Position numbers and translations under genes: made by a program. From assembly GCA_905132765.1 (NCBI GenBank), contig CAJHQP010002100.1, positions 29,920-93,919 of the forward strand: DNA of 64,000 nt, written 5' to 3'. Source of the stretch: Moricandia arvensis (lineage: Eukaryota > Streptophyta > Magnoliopsida > Brassicales > Brassicaceae). Positions 34,201 to 45,493 of the stretch are shown one piece after another (the first letter of the stretch is position 1; each line of letters begins with the position of its first letter). The notes beneath the pieces were generated by a model. The model searched no databases, had not been told where the DNA came from, and saw only the letters and a program-made list of their open reading frames with translations.

Positions 34201-34429
34201 AGAGATACCGACCGTTCGCCAAAGACCAATCAAACTCTGATACCAGAAAATGTTAACTCAAGGAAATCGGTCGAGCGGAAACAGAAAACGTGGAAGAAGG
34301 GCAGATGACAAAGGCAACGATAATAATCTTCGCAGGGTAAACATGTTCATCGGAGGTCGCAGCACTGGCACAATATCATCTCGTCAATAAAAGCTTATAA
34401 CCGGAAAGTCAAGACAGTCGCATATCAGT

Positions 34430-35149
34430 CCCCTCCCCGAGACTTCCCGATTGATACAATCACTTTCGAGGAATACAAGACCATCGGAATCGTTAAACCT
34501 CTCTGCGATCTACTCGTAATCGATCTCGTAATAAAGGATCTCGAGATTGCCATAGTCCTTGTAGACACGGGAAGTACCATTGACTTTATCTTCCGCGACA
34601 TGCTCTAAAGGATGCACGTTGATCTATACGAGGTCACACAAACGCCAAGACCACTCACGGGTTTCTCTGACACAACGTCAATAACCCTCAGATAGATCAA
34701 ACTCCTGTTCATGGCCAAAAAGGTCATAAAGATTGTCAGTTTCGTGGTCGTCGACTAGTCATCTATAACGTGACCATGGGAACGCCTTGGATAAAATCTA
34801 TGTAGGCAGTCCCCTCAACATATCACATGGGCATCAAATTTCCGACTCCAAACGGAACCACAACAAGCAGTCGCGACTTTGCTTCCTCGCCGAACATAAG
34901 CTGAGGCAAATCATGATGACATCCATGGTTAAACCCAAACGCTCAAAGAAAACTCAGTCTCTGACTGAAAACGCTTCTGAAAAGCACGATCAAGATTCCA
35001 CCCGACCAACGACTTCACACAAAGAAAGCAAACAACCTACCAAGCCCAACTCCCTAACCCAAACGGAGGAGATAAACCTGGAAGAAGTCGTCGATCCAGC
35101 AACAGTCACTGCGACTAAGGCGATCGGTGCGACAGCAACCGCCGAGTAA
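34430..35149 (+). pseudogene. Protease region of Tat-type element; no RT follows
   Basis: ITFEEYKTIGIVKPLCDLLV, then IAIVLVDTGSTIDFIFRDML shows an intact DTGS triad. PRPLTGFSDTTSITLR and MGTPWIKSM are the later protease strands. A frameshift near 34790 leads to the open frame 34787-35149 (LCFLAEHKLRQIMMTSMVKP and a Lys/Glu/Thr-rich tail). No reverse transcriptase follows, so this copy is either deleted or a gag-protease-only derivative. Confidence 0.75.
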
Positions 35150-37231
35150 AACACTCGCGGCACGAACTAAACTACGAGACGGCTTGAACCCCGAAAGGGG
35201 TACGTAGGCAACTCATCACAAGACGGGTTCAGCTGGCCCCTTCTCTCAAAAGGTGGGGATGCGTATACGTATACTCGTTTACTCACACATTTTAAAATAT
35301 TTGCCTTTGTACTTGATATTTTAGAAACTTTTCCGATAATAAAAAAACGCAGTACAACTCCAAAAGGCCTGGGAAATCTCTTTTATCGCTTGAAATACTT
35401 GATCTCCCGAAATACTTTACAACTATGATAACAATTTGATAAGAAACACCCATGCATAAATAAATGGTTATCGCATAACCTGGAAATGGAATTCTCACGA
35501 ACAATCAACTCATTAAAAACCAAGAAAACTCTGAATGCTTCCAATAGCATCCTTCGGACAACTTATAAGTCTTCATGACAACAACCAAATATCTTTGAAA
35601 CCCGCAAAACGTTACTAACAATACACTAAGGAAACTTCTGAACGGAAAAACACTTCTCAACAAACTACTACACAAATGAGTCTCCGATACACGGTCAAAA
35701 ACGTCCTCCAACCGAAACACTAAACCCCATTCTAAAAAACTTGAGATCACCTTACATATCAAAAATATTTTTGGAATACAAAAGCGAGACGTCATGAGAA
35801 AACCTTAGCAAATATAGCTTCAAACAAGAAACACCAAAAGACTCCGTCCGTGACTACAAATTAACAAGTAACTCCTAAGAGCATATGCATGCTCTAATAT
35901 CGCATTCCTCGATTGGCCCCGACGAGTACATCAACCATTCTCTAAACAAATGGTTAGACCTCCTCTCGTACGATTAGTCCTCATACATCAGACACAAGGA
36001 TAATAGCGCGGTTTCTGATCGATGAAAGTAATATGAAAGAAATCCGAAATTTTGGTCATCACTTCCAAACGACTTCTAAATTTCCTTTGGAGAGATGCTC
36101 GGTTTCTTTTTGATGAAAATCATATAGGCCGATAACTTATCACAGACTTCAATATTGAGACTGGACCAGGTAGAAACCAAAAATGGGTAACGAAAGCCTG
36201 AATGGTCACCGCAAACCCTAAAACCGATAGTAAGCCTAAGTCTTACCCTAAACCCAGCACACAGCTCTCAATCATCTCAAGGCATAGTATCTAACTGATA
36301 TGAGATTCCAAATTTGTCTCTTCACTTACATTCGTATGTTCATAAATATGGAAAACTAAGTGTTTGAATACTCGCACCCGAAACGGAAAACTTCACAAAC
36401 ACTTCCCCACCAAAAGATACAGGACGTGATACGTCTGAAACCAAAGTCTATTCGCAAAATCGCAAACAAACATTACTCCAAAAGATCAGTAGAAAAACTT
36501 ACCAACAGTACGCCAACGGTTCGACCTCCCAAGAACGAGGTCGGAAAGGCATGAAGGCTGGAATGGCTAACCATTCTCCCAAGTCAGATAAGTAAAATAA
36601 GTTGAATCTAATGTCGTCTTAAGAGATCTATAGATATCCAGTCTCTTCCGCCGGACAAAAAGGAAAGACGACATCTTCGATATGTTCCAAAAGGGTCTAG
36701 ATGCGGCAACTTAGTTTACGAAAAGGGAAACAGCGCCTCCCGAGAGGGAAAAGGATAGTCATCGAGTAAACTGGAAATCATTCGATCTTTCCCAAATATC
36801 TTCCCAGAAAGGCCCGGGAATAGAAGAAAATTCCTTTGACAAACCCAAAACAAGAAAAGTCTACTAATACTTCTTCACCAGGGTCGTACTCAGGGTCCAA
36901 GGATTTTGTATCCGATGAACAAAATCGAGCATTCACCGACGCTTCAAACGCTCCACTCCCAGGTCCTGTGCCACCAGGAGATAATCATATCAGATCATAG
37001 ATTCAGCATACGAATCTTGCGTCTGAGCCTTTGCATCCACTGAAATGCAATGTCCGAATCTTATGAATTCAACTTGAACAGGTCAAGAACCTGAAAAAAC
37101 CTGGATATCAGGAATAACTGAAGCAACTTCCTGCCTAAGACAGTCCTGCTGAGATGGAACAACTCCAGCTGAATCAAGTGCACATGTTATTTCCCGAATT
37201 TTATGAGGAAATCGAGAAAGAGGGGGCAAAC
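35150..37231 (+). other. 3' non-coding region(s), Tat-type element into element E tail
   Basis: No protein similarity. 'gaaccccgaaaggggtacgtaggcaactc' at about 35187 is a small perfect stem (CCCCGAAAGGGG). Somewhere between here and 37231 the inserted element ends and E resumes, but I cannot place the junction. 'gagaaagagggggcaaac' at 37213-37230 is the polypurine tract of E's 3' LTR. Confidence 0.6.
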
Positions 37232-37647
37232 TATTGGGGAAAATAACGCAGAAGGTAAATCCTCCAGCCCTGACCAGGACACCGGCCTTTAGCTTCCTGT
37301 CTGGATAAATTCCTACTGAGATCCCTGCTTCCGTCTCTGCCTCCGGGTAAAATGGAAGTTTTCTATTTAAGAGAATTCTTCCATATTTCCGAATATGGAA
37401 AAGTTTAACTTGGCAAACGGCTGTCTACTCGACTACATAAGGGGAGCCCAAATATAACACGGGATCAACATCCAGAGACTAAGAGATTATAGCTAGGCGG
37501 CTATAACTAAGGTTTATAAACCAAACATTGTAGTTCCTGCTCATACGATCAATATAACATCTCTTTCAGTCTCGATTCATACATGTTCATTTGCTCATTC
37601 ATTGTTCTGTAGTACTCACAAAGATCCTGCACAAAAATAGCCTAACA
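37232..37647 (+). repeat. 3' LTR of element E
   Basis: 416 bp starting TATTGGGG (from TGTTGGGG) and ending CTAACA. It aligns throughout with 14417-14835. Flanked by GACAC at 37648. Confidence 0.85.
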
Positions 37648-37663
37648 GACACCCCATGCAGAG

Positions 37664-38946
37664 TGATATCACTCTAACTACCCTAAGGAGTGAGTTTTAC
37701 TCTCTCAAATAAGAGGTCGAGTTGTAGTACTTAGGGATCAAATCCACAGGAAGCGTGGGCATACAATAAAATCGATAAATCGCCATTACGCTAGACTAAA
37801 AGATTTGTAGTAAATAAAGTAAAGCAGGTTGAACAAGGTAGTTGTTCTAAAGAGATTGATTGGGTTATTTTATGGAAATATGGTTTGCTACATCTAGGGT
37901 TTAGGCAAGTGAATTATAATTGATAGGATGCATGGAATTATTAATTAGCGAGAACATTAATTAACTAGTTTGACCCCCTCTTATACCAACTCTCGTATGC
38001 GAACGGAGGAGTGGACCGTCGATCGACTGCTAAGGCCGAGTGTCGATCGACACTAACCAAACAGGAAGTTCGCCTGCTAGGTTAATTAAACCAGGTCTCG
38101 CATGTATCATACAACCTAGCTCAATGGAATTAATACTGACACAAAACCTACTCTTGTAGTTGTACATGTCCTAAGTTCAGGTTTCTAGTTAGCTACTCTA
38201 AATCCAAGCATTAAACACAATTCCAAAGATTGTTATTCTTCATCCTAGCAATCCTATTTCGGGGCTAGTTCATAAATACCATTATGAACCCTAAATCTAA
38301 CAGGTGTATCTATTCAAGTATGATAGCTGCCATACAAAACCATAGATGAATAGATGAAATTGCAACATAATAAATATAAAACCCGAAGGAGTTCCAAGAG
38401 GACTCCGAAGGAGTTCCTCTCTTCTCTCCTAAGAAGAACAATGAATAGAATAAAGCTTCTAATGCGTAGCTGTCAACAATGGCTTAGAAAACATATAAAA
38501 AGGGTTTTAGGTCGTCCATGGGTTTCTTGTAATTTGTTGTAGCTTATGGGCTTAAGTTGGTCTTGAAACTCGGCCCACCTTCTGGCATCACCATCGATCA
38601 AAAATACGGCTACGCCGCCTATCGACACTCATTCATCTTCTCGATAGCTTCCTCTCGCGAGGAAGACTGGCCACTCTTCAGTAAAACGGCATAACTTCTG
38701 CTACAAGATGCTGATTGAACTCAAACCGGTGGCATTGGAAAGCTAAATGTATGAAGGTCTCCATACATAGCTAAGTATTTGACGTGTATATGCACTTCTG
38801 CACCTCAAAAAGGTCCAAAATCACAAAAGTTCTCCAGAACGTTCTCTGAACCTGAAAATAGTCTAAAACGTACTCCAAACCCATATTATAGATTCTAAAA
38901 AGCGCATATACCATGGCCTAAAAGTATCAAAATCCATAGTATATCA
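37664..38946 (-). repeat. 3' LTR of element F
   Basis: 1283 bp, TGATATCAC at the low end and TATATCA at the high end. Phased motif pairs at 38019/38043, and a decayed pair at 38594/38618. Confidence 0.83.
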
Positions 38947-40409
38947 ACTCCCCCAAACTTATCCTTTTGCTTGTCCTCGAGCAAAGAATATCACAATCTG
39001 AAAAAGGTTTGAAAACATATGGATTCACAATATCTCTAATTTATCCTTATCACTTCTACTATGTTGCAACCACATCAAATAAGTGCTAATCTTAGAAAAA
39101 TTTATATACCTTATCCTAGTATATCAACCAAATCCATTATGCCAGCAACTTTAGCAAATACTAGTCTGACTCACCCCTATACTAACCTTATTTCTTGCAT
39201 AAAATAAAAGTGTCGGGTTTACCTTGGGAGTATCGATCAAAGGACACATGGACTCTTACCTCTGCAAGTATTCTGAACACACAAGTAGAAGTCTTCTCTG
39301 ATCTCTGTCTTTCCTCTTTTCTCTCTTCTTTGACTCTTTTTAAATCTCAAAGGACAATGATGCTGATAGAGTCCACCTTGCCATCTTATTTTCGATTTTT
39401 TTGACAAAGTGTAGGCGAATAGTGGAGTCATCAATAAATTACTTACCCCTCGATACCAAAAATTTGTGATCATTCCTTTGAATTAGAATAGTTGGGTCAT
39501 CGGTAATGTACCTACCCCTCTGCATCTTAGGAAATCATCTCAAACTTTTCTATTATAGATCATGAAGAGAAAGAGAGAAAGGAAATCAGAATTAACAGAC
39601 TAGTACCTTACAGACTTGGAGAAGGAATCCGATCTAATGTATACCAAGCCCCAAAGCAAGCAAAGTAGTCAGTATTATGTTGGAGATCAGCTTTGGTTCA
39701 TTCAGACTTTCTTGGTAAGTGTGATCTAATGGCATAATGATCCACTTGGCATCTCTAGTAATCTCGGCAATCAACATTTCTAAGAATGGTGCTAATCTAT
39801 GTTTAGTCAATAAATAAGTTATGATCATAATTCTCTTCTTGACTCTATTAAAATAATTTTAAAAACTTAATAGATAAAAGCTCAAAATAGATAAAAGCAT
39901 CAACGACCTCCCCCAAACTTGAATAACACTGTCTCCAGTGATATCTCATCGGGCTTGGTGAATAAAACTAAAGCATAAGTAAAAGGTTGAGATAAAGTCT
40001 AGGTTGCCAAAATCCGTAAAGAGTGTCGATCGATGTTGGTTAGTGGGTGTCGAGTAATGGTGAGGTTGTGGTGTCGACCGATGGGTGATTTCGAACTGTT
40101 CTACTCCTCCTTTTAAAACCCAAATTAATTAGATAAAACCCATAATTAATAACTAGATAATTAAAAACTAAATAAAATTTACTAAATAGTGGGTTGCCTC
40201 CCACTCAACGCTCGGTTATAGTCTTAAGCTCGACGTTGTGAATTATGGACTAGGAAGGTAAGTCATAGAACCAATGTTGAAAGCAAGTATCCACATATTT
40301 GCTGCTTGTCCCAAACCATGCACTGATAAAACCTCTTACAGTTGTATATGCTCTGTCCTACTGATTTTCCATCTTCTTCTGAGTAAAGCACAATCTGTGC
40401 ATCCCGTCT
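38947..40409 (-). other. 3' non-coding region of element F
   Basis: Begins with ACTCCCCCAAACTTA, the complement of the terminal polypurine tract. The two 'ttacccctcg'/'ctacccctctgcat' blocks are near 39445 and 39515. The second polypurine-like tract (plus strand CCTCCCCCAAACTTG) is at 39907-39921. A run of three phased motifs is at 40026, 40050 and 40074. The 'gggttgcctcccactcaacgctcgg' block at 40193 matches the complement of 60140-60160 in K. Confidence 0.75.
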
Positions 40410-40724
40410 TCAAGTGCTTGAAATTTCCTCCAAACTCTGGTTGGTACTATCCCTCATTATGTCTTGAGAAAAGTAAACTCCATTGAGCTTGTCGTGTAAT
40501 AGGTCCTCTGTTACCAATCTCTGTCCAAATCCTGTGTCATGATCGTCGATCGATGGCCAACTATTGCCGTCGATCGATGGTGAGTTTACTGCCTCACCCG
40601 ATGTTTGATTTCTGAAGAGATTCTCTGCTCCATTTTCCATAGCTAGTATGTTTGCAATATCTTCCTTGGACACATTTAGAATTCTTCCATCCATTTCCCG
40701 TGCGTATCCATCTGGGTATCTCAT
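40410..40724 (-). pseudogene. Post-protease domain of unknown function, element F
   Basis: A 104-residue open frame starts MRYPDGYAREMDGRILNVSK, then EDIANILAMENGAENLF. I recognise this only as a recurring segment of Brassicaceae retroelement proteins; it has no enzymatic motif that I can see. Two S-I-D repeats (SIDGNSWPSIDD) mark the phased TCGATCGA copies at 40546 and 40570. It lies between the protease and the 3' non-coding region, where pol would be in an autonomous element. It may be a C-terminal part of the gag-protease polyprotein. Confidence 0.5.
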
Positions 40725-41207
40725 GATTCCAAACTCATCTTGTCTGAGGTAACCATTGTCATCACCCTACCCTGTCGGATCCTCGTCGATCGATGGTACG
40801 GAGTCACCGTCCATCAATCCTACATTCCAGCTTCCATAGGATCCCTTGAAATTTCCATATTCTTATGGTGCAAAGGCATGGTGCTCGTCTGCTGCTTCTT
40901 CAAGGTAAGACTCGTCATACTCTTGGTTGTCAGGTTCTAGCATCCTCTCACGGTATTGTTGCCCGATGTAGACAATCTCTTCTTGATTTTCTTTGTCGTT
41001 CTGATCTGGAGCAACACCGTCAACTGATGGTGGGACATTTGCGTCGTTCGATGCCAGAGGGTGGGATCCGTGCTGGTCCTAGTTGAAGCGACAGTCGACC
41101 AACATCAAGGGTTAGGTGTCGATCGATGTTGTGTCTTCAGGCTCATCATCTTGATCGTATTTACAGAAGCATGTAGCAATCAAACATGGATCATCACCCA
41201 ATTATAT

Positions 41208-41907
41208 CTAAGTAGCCTTGTTCTTGACTTTAACAAGTTCATAGAAAATGTATGGATCAATCAAGGATAGATACAACCTGTTTTTCTTCATGTCGTATAT
41301 AGCTCCTACTGTTGCCATGAAATCTCTTCCAAGGAGTAAGTAAGAGTTCCAATCAATCTTTATGTCCATCATATGGAAGTCTACTGGAACTATAGCATTT
41401 CGAATCTGCACTGGGACGTCTCTAGCTATCCCTCCTGAATTCACTTGGGAGCAATCCACAAAGGTGAATGAATCACTGGAAGGCTCCACTTTTAGGTTTA
41501 GCCTCTGCCATAACTCTAGGCATAATGCTAACTGCTGATCCAGTGTCGCAGAGGGCGTAAGGATACTTGTGACCTTTGACACAACATGGGATCTCAAATT
41601 TCCCAGCGTCACTTTTCTTCTTGAAAGTAGTCCACTGCTTCGTCCTCTCCGTGAGGTCATTGAACATGGGCTCTATATCCTTTTCTGTTTCCCTGGATTC
41701 CCTGAAAGACATACACAATCTGTGAGTATAATATGCTTCATCAAATAGAGTATCTAAGGGAATTTTAAAAACACTTTTCGCAAAGCCATCCATCTCTTTG
41801 TTAGTTGCTTCTATGTGAAGATGTTTGGGAATCTTCTGCTTCCTTCTGGAGTGTATTTCTGTGGTCATGGGATCATGTGTATCGGCGTTCTGTTCCTGGT
41901 TCTCCAT
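41208..41907 (-). pseudogene. Protease region of element F, frameshifted
   Basis: MENQEQNADTHDPMTTEIHS opens the frame, then FKIPLDTLFDEAYYTHRLCM, then GKFEIPCCVKGHKYPYALCDTG with an intact catalytic DTG. A frameshift near 41500 separates SAVSIMPRVMAE from VEPSSDSFTFVDCSQVNSGG and DVPVQIRNAIVPVDFHMMDI, ending WNSYLLLGRDFMATVGAIYD. Of the three protease copies of this family in the window, only this one keeps the catalytic aspartate. Confidence 0.82.
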
Positions 41908-43800
41908 TCTTTAAGGTCTGACAAATAAGCTGGCACTCAGACTTGGTAGATGACTCAGCTCTGTTGCTGGGGGCTGTCAATGATTCTTGCTTCTTGTCGT
42001 CGAACAACGTTGGAGGATTCACACGAGGCAACTGATTCTGAAGTTTATGTCGATCGACGGTCCGACTTTGGTGTCGATCGACGGTCCGACTTTGGCGTCG
42101 ATCGACACCAATGCGGACTGTCGAAAGACATGGCACTTTCCACACCAAAATATCATTCTTGCAGCTTTTTTCTCTTCACTTCTTGCCAAAATTCTTCACT
42201 TATCAATGCATTGACGTGGTGTTTCTGACTAGCTTCTCCTTTCTCCTTAATCAAAGCCTCATGTCTCTGAATGGCCTCACTTATTTGGACCACTTGATTA
42301 TCCAACTTCTTCATATGAGTGTTGAGGTTTTAAAACTTGGTGTTGAGGTTGGTGTACAGCAGGTTTATCTTCCCTTTGAAATTCACAATCGTCTGCTGCT
42401 GCTTCTCCAATATCCTATCAACCATAGATTCCAACTTGCTTTCTTGAGGCTTCTGCTACTGTGGATTCTGCTGTGGATTGTGATAGTAGTTACTCATGTT
42501 GCCACCATAGGAGTTTCTGTTGTAGCTTGGATTTCATGGTCTCTGGTAACCTATTCCACCAACAAAGTTCACATCCTCTTCCTCTTCTTCTTCTTCTTCT
42601 TACAGGGCTTTTACTTCTTGCTTCTTGAGAAATTTCTGAACACTGTCCAACTTTGCCTCGACTTCATTTATCTTCTCTCTACTTCTAGATGGAGCTGATT
42701 TCGTCCTCTCATAGTCAGTGTTCTTAGAGCTATTGCTAGACGCCAAGTTCTCAATAAGCCTTGTTGCTTCTTAAGGACTCCTAGTGCTGAAGTTTCCTTC
42801 CCTAGTTGTGTCTAAGGCCATCTGGTATTGCAGATTAATACCTCTGAAGAACGTGTTAAGTAGATACACTTCATTGAAACCGTGGTGTAGGCAGTCTCTC
42901 TAGTAGGACTTGAATCTGAACCAAGAGCTTCTGAACGATTCCCCAGGTTTTTATGTAAATGTAGAAATCCTGCTCTCAAAGTCTTCTGCTCGTGCATCAT
43001 CAAAGAAGTTGCGCATGAATACATTCTTGATGTCTATCCAGGATGTCAGAGATCCTTGTGGTAGTTGTTTAAGCCAATGCTAAGCATCTCTAGCAAGTGA
43101 GTACTTGAAAAGCTTGCAGAACAGATAGTCCTCAGGGACTCCATTGGCCTTGATAGCAAAAACTAGATCCTCAAATAACTCCAAATGATCCATAAGGCGC
43201 TCTTGTCGCATTCCATGGTAGGGTGTCTGCGCAACAAGGGTGAAGAAGGACAGTTTGACCTCAAAATCATTCCTCTAGAAACCTGGAGGACGAATGGCCG
43301 ATCTATTAGCATAGAATTGGTTGGGAATAAGGTAGTCTGCTAGTGTCTGTTGTGCAGCTTGGGGGCCAGCTTCAGGTTAAGCTACTGCAGCGTCTACTTC
43401 TGGTTCAGGGATCATAGCTCCCTGATCGTCAATCCTCTGACTTGCTTTGCATCACAGATGACCTTCAAGGTCATACAGCTCTCCTCTCTCATAATGAACC
43501 ACAATTAGAGTCGCAACCATCTTTCTGGAGTTACCGTCGATCGATCCCGAATGGGTACTGTCAATCGATGTTGATGCGCGAGTGTCGATCGGCGTTCTAG
43601 TGATGTTGTTGATCGATGCTAGTCTTTTCTGCTTCCGGATTGATCGTTCGATTGCAACGGGACTGAGAAGAGTAATTCCTTGTTTTTTGGCTTCTAGTAC
43701 TGCTGGGCATGCACGTGAAAAACAAGAAAAGAAATTACCAGTAATTAGCAATAAAAGAAAAAGGCTAGACAAAACCCTAGAAAATAAATCTTATGGCTAT
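41908..43800 (-). pseudogene. gag pseudogene of element F
   Basis: From the N-terminus at about 43772: 'RSIRKQKRLASINNITRTPI', then 'MVATLIVVHYERGELYDLEG' with phased S-I-D codons (43537-43616); a decayed capsid domain between 43400 and 42800 (QERLMDHLELFEDLVFAIKA-like, frames broken); a Glu-rich stretch from (TTC)n near 42575-42600; a coiled-coil region 42450-42250; and the ERSMSF-like segment just before three 24-bp motif copies at 42050-42105. Frameshifts and stops throughout. Confidence 0.75.
42050..42105. repeat. Three-unit 24-bp phased TCGATCGA repeat in F gag
   Basis: Exact octamers at 42050, 42074 and 42098, with near-identical spacers 'cggtccgactttggtg'. The run is within the C-terminal gag coding region on the minus strand. 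Confidence 0.92.
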
Positions 43801-43828
43801 CCTTACTCCCTAGAAATGGTGTTAAATT

Positions 43829-45089
43829 TGCCAGCGTGCGGCTTAAGGTTTATAATTAAGCAGGCAATCTATCAAATTAACCCCATAAACTACTCTTGCC
43901 AAGAGAGGTCAAATTGTAGTACTTAGGGATCGGATCCATAAAGAGCGAGGGCAGTCAATAGATTTCTGAGTTCTAAAAGTTAAGCTATGTTAGTTATAAA
44001 TAGGAGGTTTGTAATGAAGGTTTATTCGAAAAGGGAAATTTGCTAAATAGGTTAACTAATACAAATAAGGAAAAGATAGATATAGGGTTTCAGGCAAACG
44101 AACTATAAGGGATAGGATGCAAGAAATTATGAATAAGCAAGGGCCTTTATCACATTCCGACCTCCTCTCGTTCCAACTCTTGTATGAGAACAGAGGAGTC
44201 GACCATCGATCGACAGCGAAGGCCTAATGTCGATCGATGGTTTTCGAACATGAAGTCCGTCCGCTAGGTTAATTAAAACAAATCTCGCGTGTATCCAACT
44301 ATCTAACTCAATGATATCAATTCAGGCAAAGAACGTACTCTCGTAGTTGTCTATGTCCCAGGTTCATGGTTCTAGTTAGCTACTTTAGAACACAAGCATT
44401 AAAAACAATTCCAAAGATGGATATTTCTTCATCCTAGAAATCATGTTTTTGGGATAATTCATCAATACCCTATTGAATCCTAAATCTAACAAGAAAATTA
44501 CTGAGACATAATCATAAAAAACATGATAAAATGAATAATAAAATGCATAAAAATAATGGGGTCCCATTACAAATCTCTGAATGAGTTCAGATCTTCACCC
44601 CAAAACTACTAAAAACTCTAAATAATATTATGCTATAAAATCTATGTCTTGTGTTTGTCTATTTGCCTAAACAATGACAAGACCTTTATAGACTAGGTCA
44701 AAACTCACACAGGGACATTTTTGTTAACTATCCTGACTTGTGCTTGAAGTCGGCCAATTGCTCTGCGAGTAGACCGTCAATCGACAGCAAGGGTGCACTG
44801 TCAATCGACAGCAAGTGTGCACTGTCAATCGACAGCAAGTGTGTACCGTCGATCGACAACAACTATGCACCATCGATCGATTGTCAGTTTGACATCGACT
44901 ATGATTTAGCTGATTTTGAACAACTACTGGATATCTTCTCTGAATACTCTACCAAGCTCCATTATCTCCATAATGCTCCAAAACATACATTGACCTGAAA
45001 AGACTCTAAAATACAGTGTAGACATACATAGCATACTCAAATTAGGGTCCAAATAATGGTCTTAAACTGGTAAATAAGAAGGTATATCA
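43829..45089 (-). repeat. 5' LTR of element F
   Basis: 1261 bp. High end TATATCA, low end TGCCAGCG; beside the low end 'ggtgttaaattt' is a decayed complement of the tRNA-Asp primer site. Phased motifs: a pair at 44206/44230 and a run of five at 44777-44880. Confidence 0.8.
44777..44880. repeat. Five-unit 24-bp phased repeat (TCRATCGA + 16-bp spacer) in F 5' LTR
   Basis: Motif starts at 44777, 44801, 44825, 44849 and 44873. The first three read TCAATCGA and the last two TCGATCGA. The first spacers are near-identical (acagcaagtgtgcactg type), the last differ, so part of the run is a recent minisatellite expansion. At the equivalent site other LTRs carry only two units. Confidence 0.9.
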
Positions 45090-45222
45090 GATGCAGAGGG
45101 GTAGGAAAATTTCATATAACCCAATTATTCTAATTAAGAAAGGAATGATCACATACTATGGAAGCGAGGGGTAGGTACATTACATGTAATCACATTATTA
45201 GCCTATTACACTTTGTCAATAG
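45090..45222 (+). other. Fragment of TGATA-family 3' non-coding region, plus orientation
   Basis: 'gatgcagaggggtaggaaaattt...attattctaattaagaaaggaatgatcacat...gcctattacactttgtcaa' matches 63184-63310. It probably belongs to the same element as the gag at 12660-14416, separated from it by E and F. It is cut at 45222 by the copia LTR. Confidence 0.75.
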
Positions 45223-45493
45223 TGTAAGTTTTGTAGAGAATAGTCGGATAGAATAGGAAGAGGGATGAAGAACATGTGAAGAACAGAGGCTGACGACTGG
45301 CTCGTCCAGTCGGTGAAAGGGACAGCTCGCCCAACGTCTCTCTCTGCTTGACCAGACCTGTGATCTCCCTTCCAATGGTTCTCTCCAGTTGATTACTTTG
45401 TAACTGAGTCCCTAAGTAAAGCTCTAGTCTCACGAGTTTGGTTCCTTGCCTTGCAAGGTAAGACATGGTCGATATTGGAGTGGGCCCGGCTGT

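Larger units (their letters stand above)
14417..37647 (+). mobile_element. Element E: Tat-lineage Ty3/gypsy retrotransposon swollen by nested insertions
   Basis: Paired LTRs (14417-14835 and 37232-37647) are about 0.42 kb and clearly homologous. They are flanked by AACAC (14412-14416) and GACAC (37648-37652), a 5-bp target duplication with one difference. Removing E and one duplicate rejoins the interrupted gag in register with copy K. Inside lie primer site, gag, protease, reverse transcriptase, RNase H and integrase, in the Ty3/gypsy order, up to 20062. Everything from 20063 to about 36 kb is mostly later insertions. All frames are broken. Confidence 0.8.
37664..45089 (-). mobile_element. 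Element F: complete minus-strand TGATA-family element with gag and protease only
   Basis: 7426 bp. Minus-strand order: 5' LTR (45089 to 43829), decayed primer site, gag (43800-41908), protease (41907-41208), post-protease domain (40724-40410), a 'ggaggcaacccac' block (40193-40205), purine-tract-like motif (39906-39920), 3' non-coding region, terminal purine tract, 3' LTR (38946 to 37664). No RT, RNase H or integrase is present although both LTRs are, so the family seems to move non-autonomously, as proposed for gag-only plant retroelements (TR-GAG type). The flanks do not match: CAGAG at left, GATGC at right. Confidence 0.83.

Noticed and set aside
42050..42105. CRISPR-like look of regularly spaced octamers
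   Set aside because: The repeat is only 8 bp, spacers 16 bp, the genome is a plant and the arrays sit in retrotransposon coding and LTR DNA.
42575..42600. (TTC)n microsatellite as separate feature
   Set aside because: It is short and is the poly-Glu codon stretch of the minus-strand gag of element F.
44738..44998. 86-residue S-I-D repeat open frame
   Set aside because: It lies within an LTR antisense to the element and is produced by the 24-bp repeat; kept as a repeat observation, not a gene.
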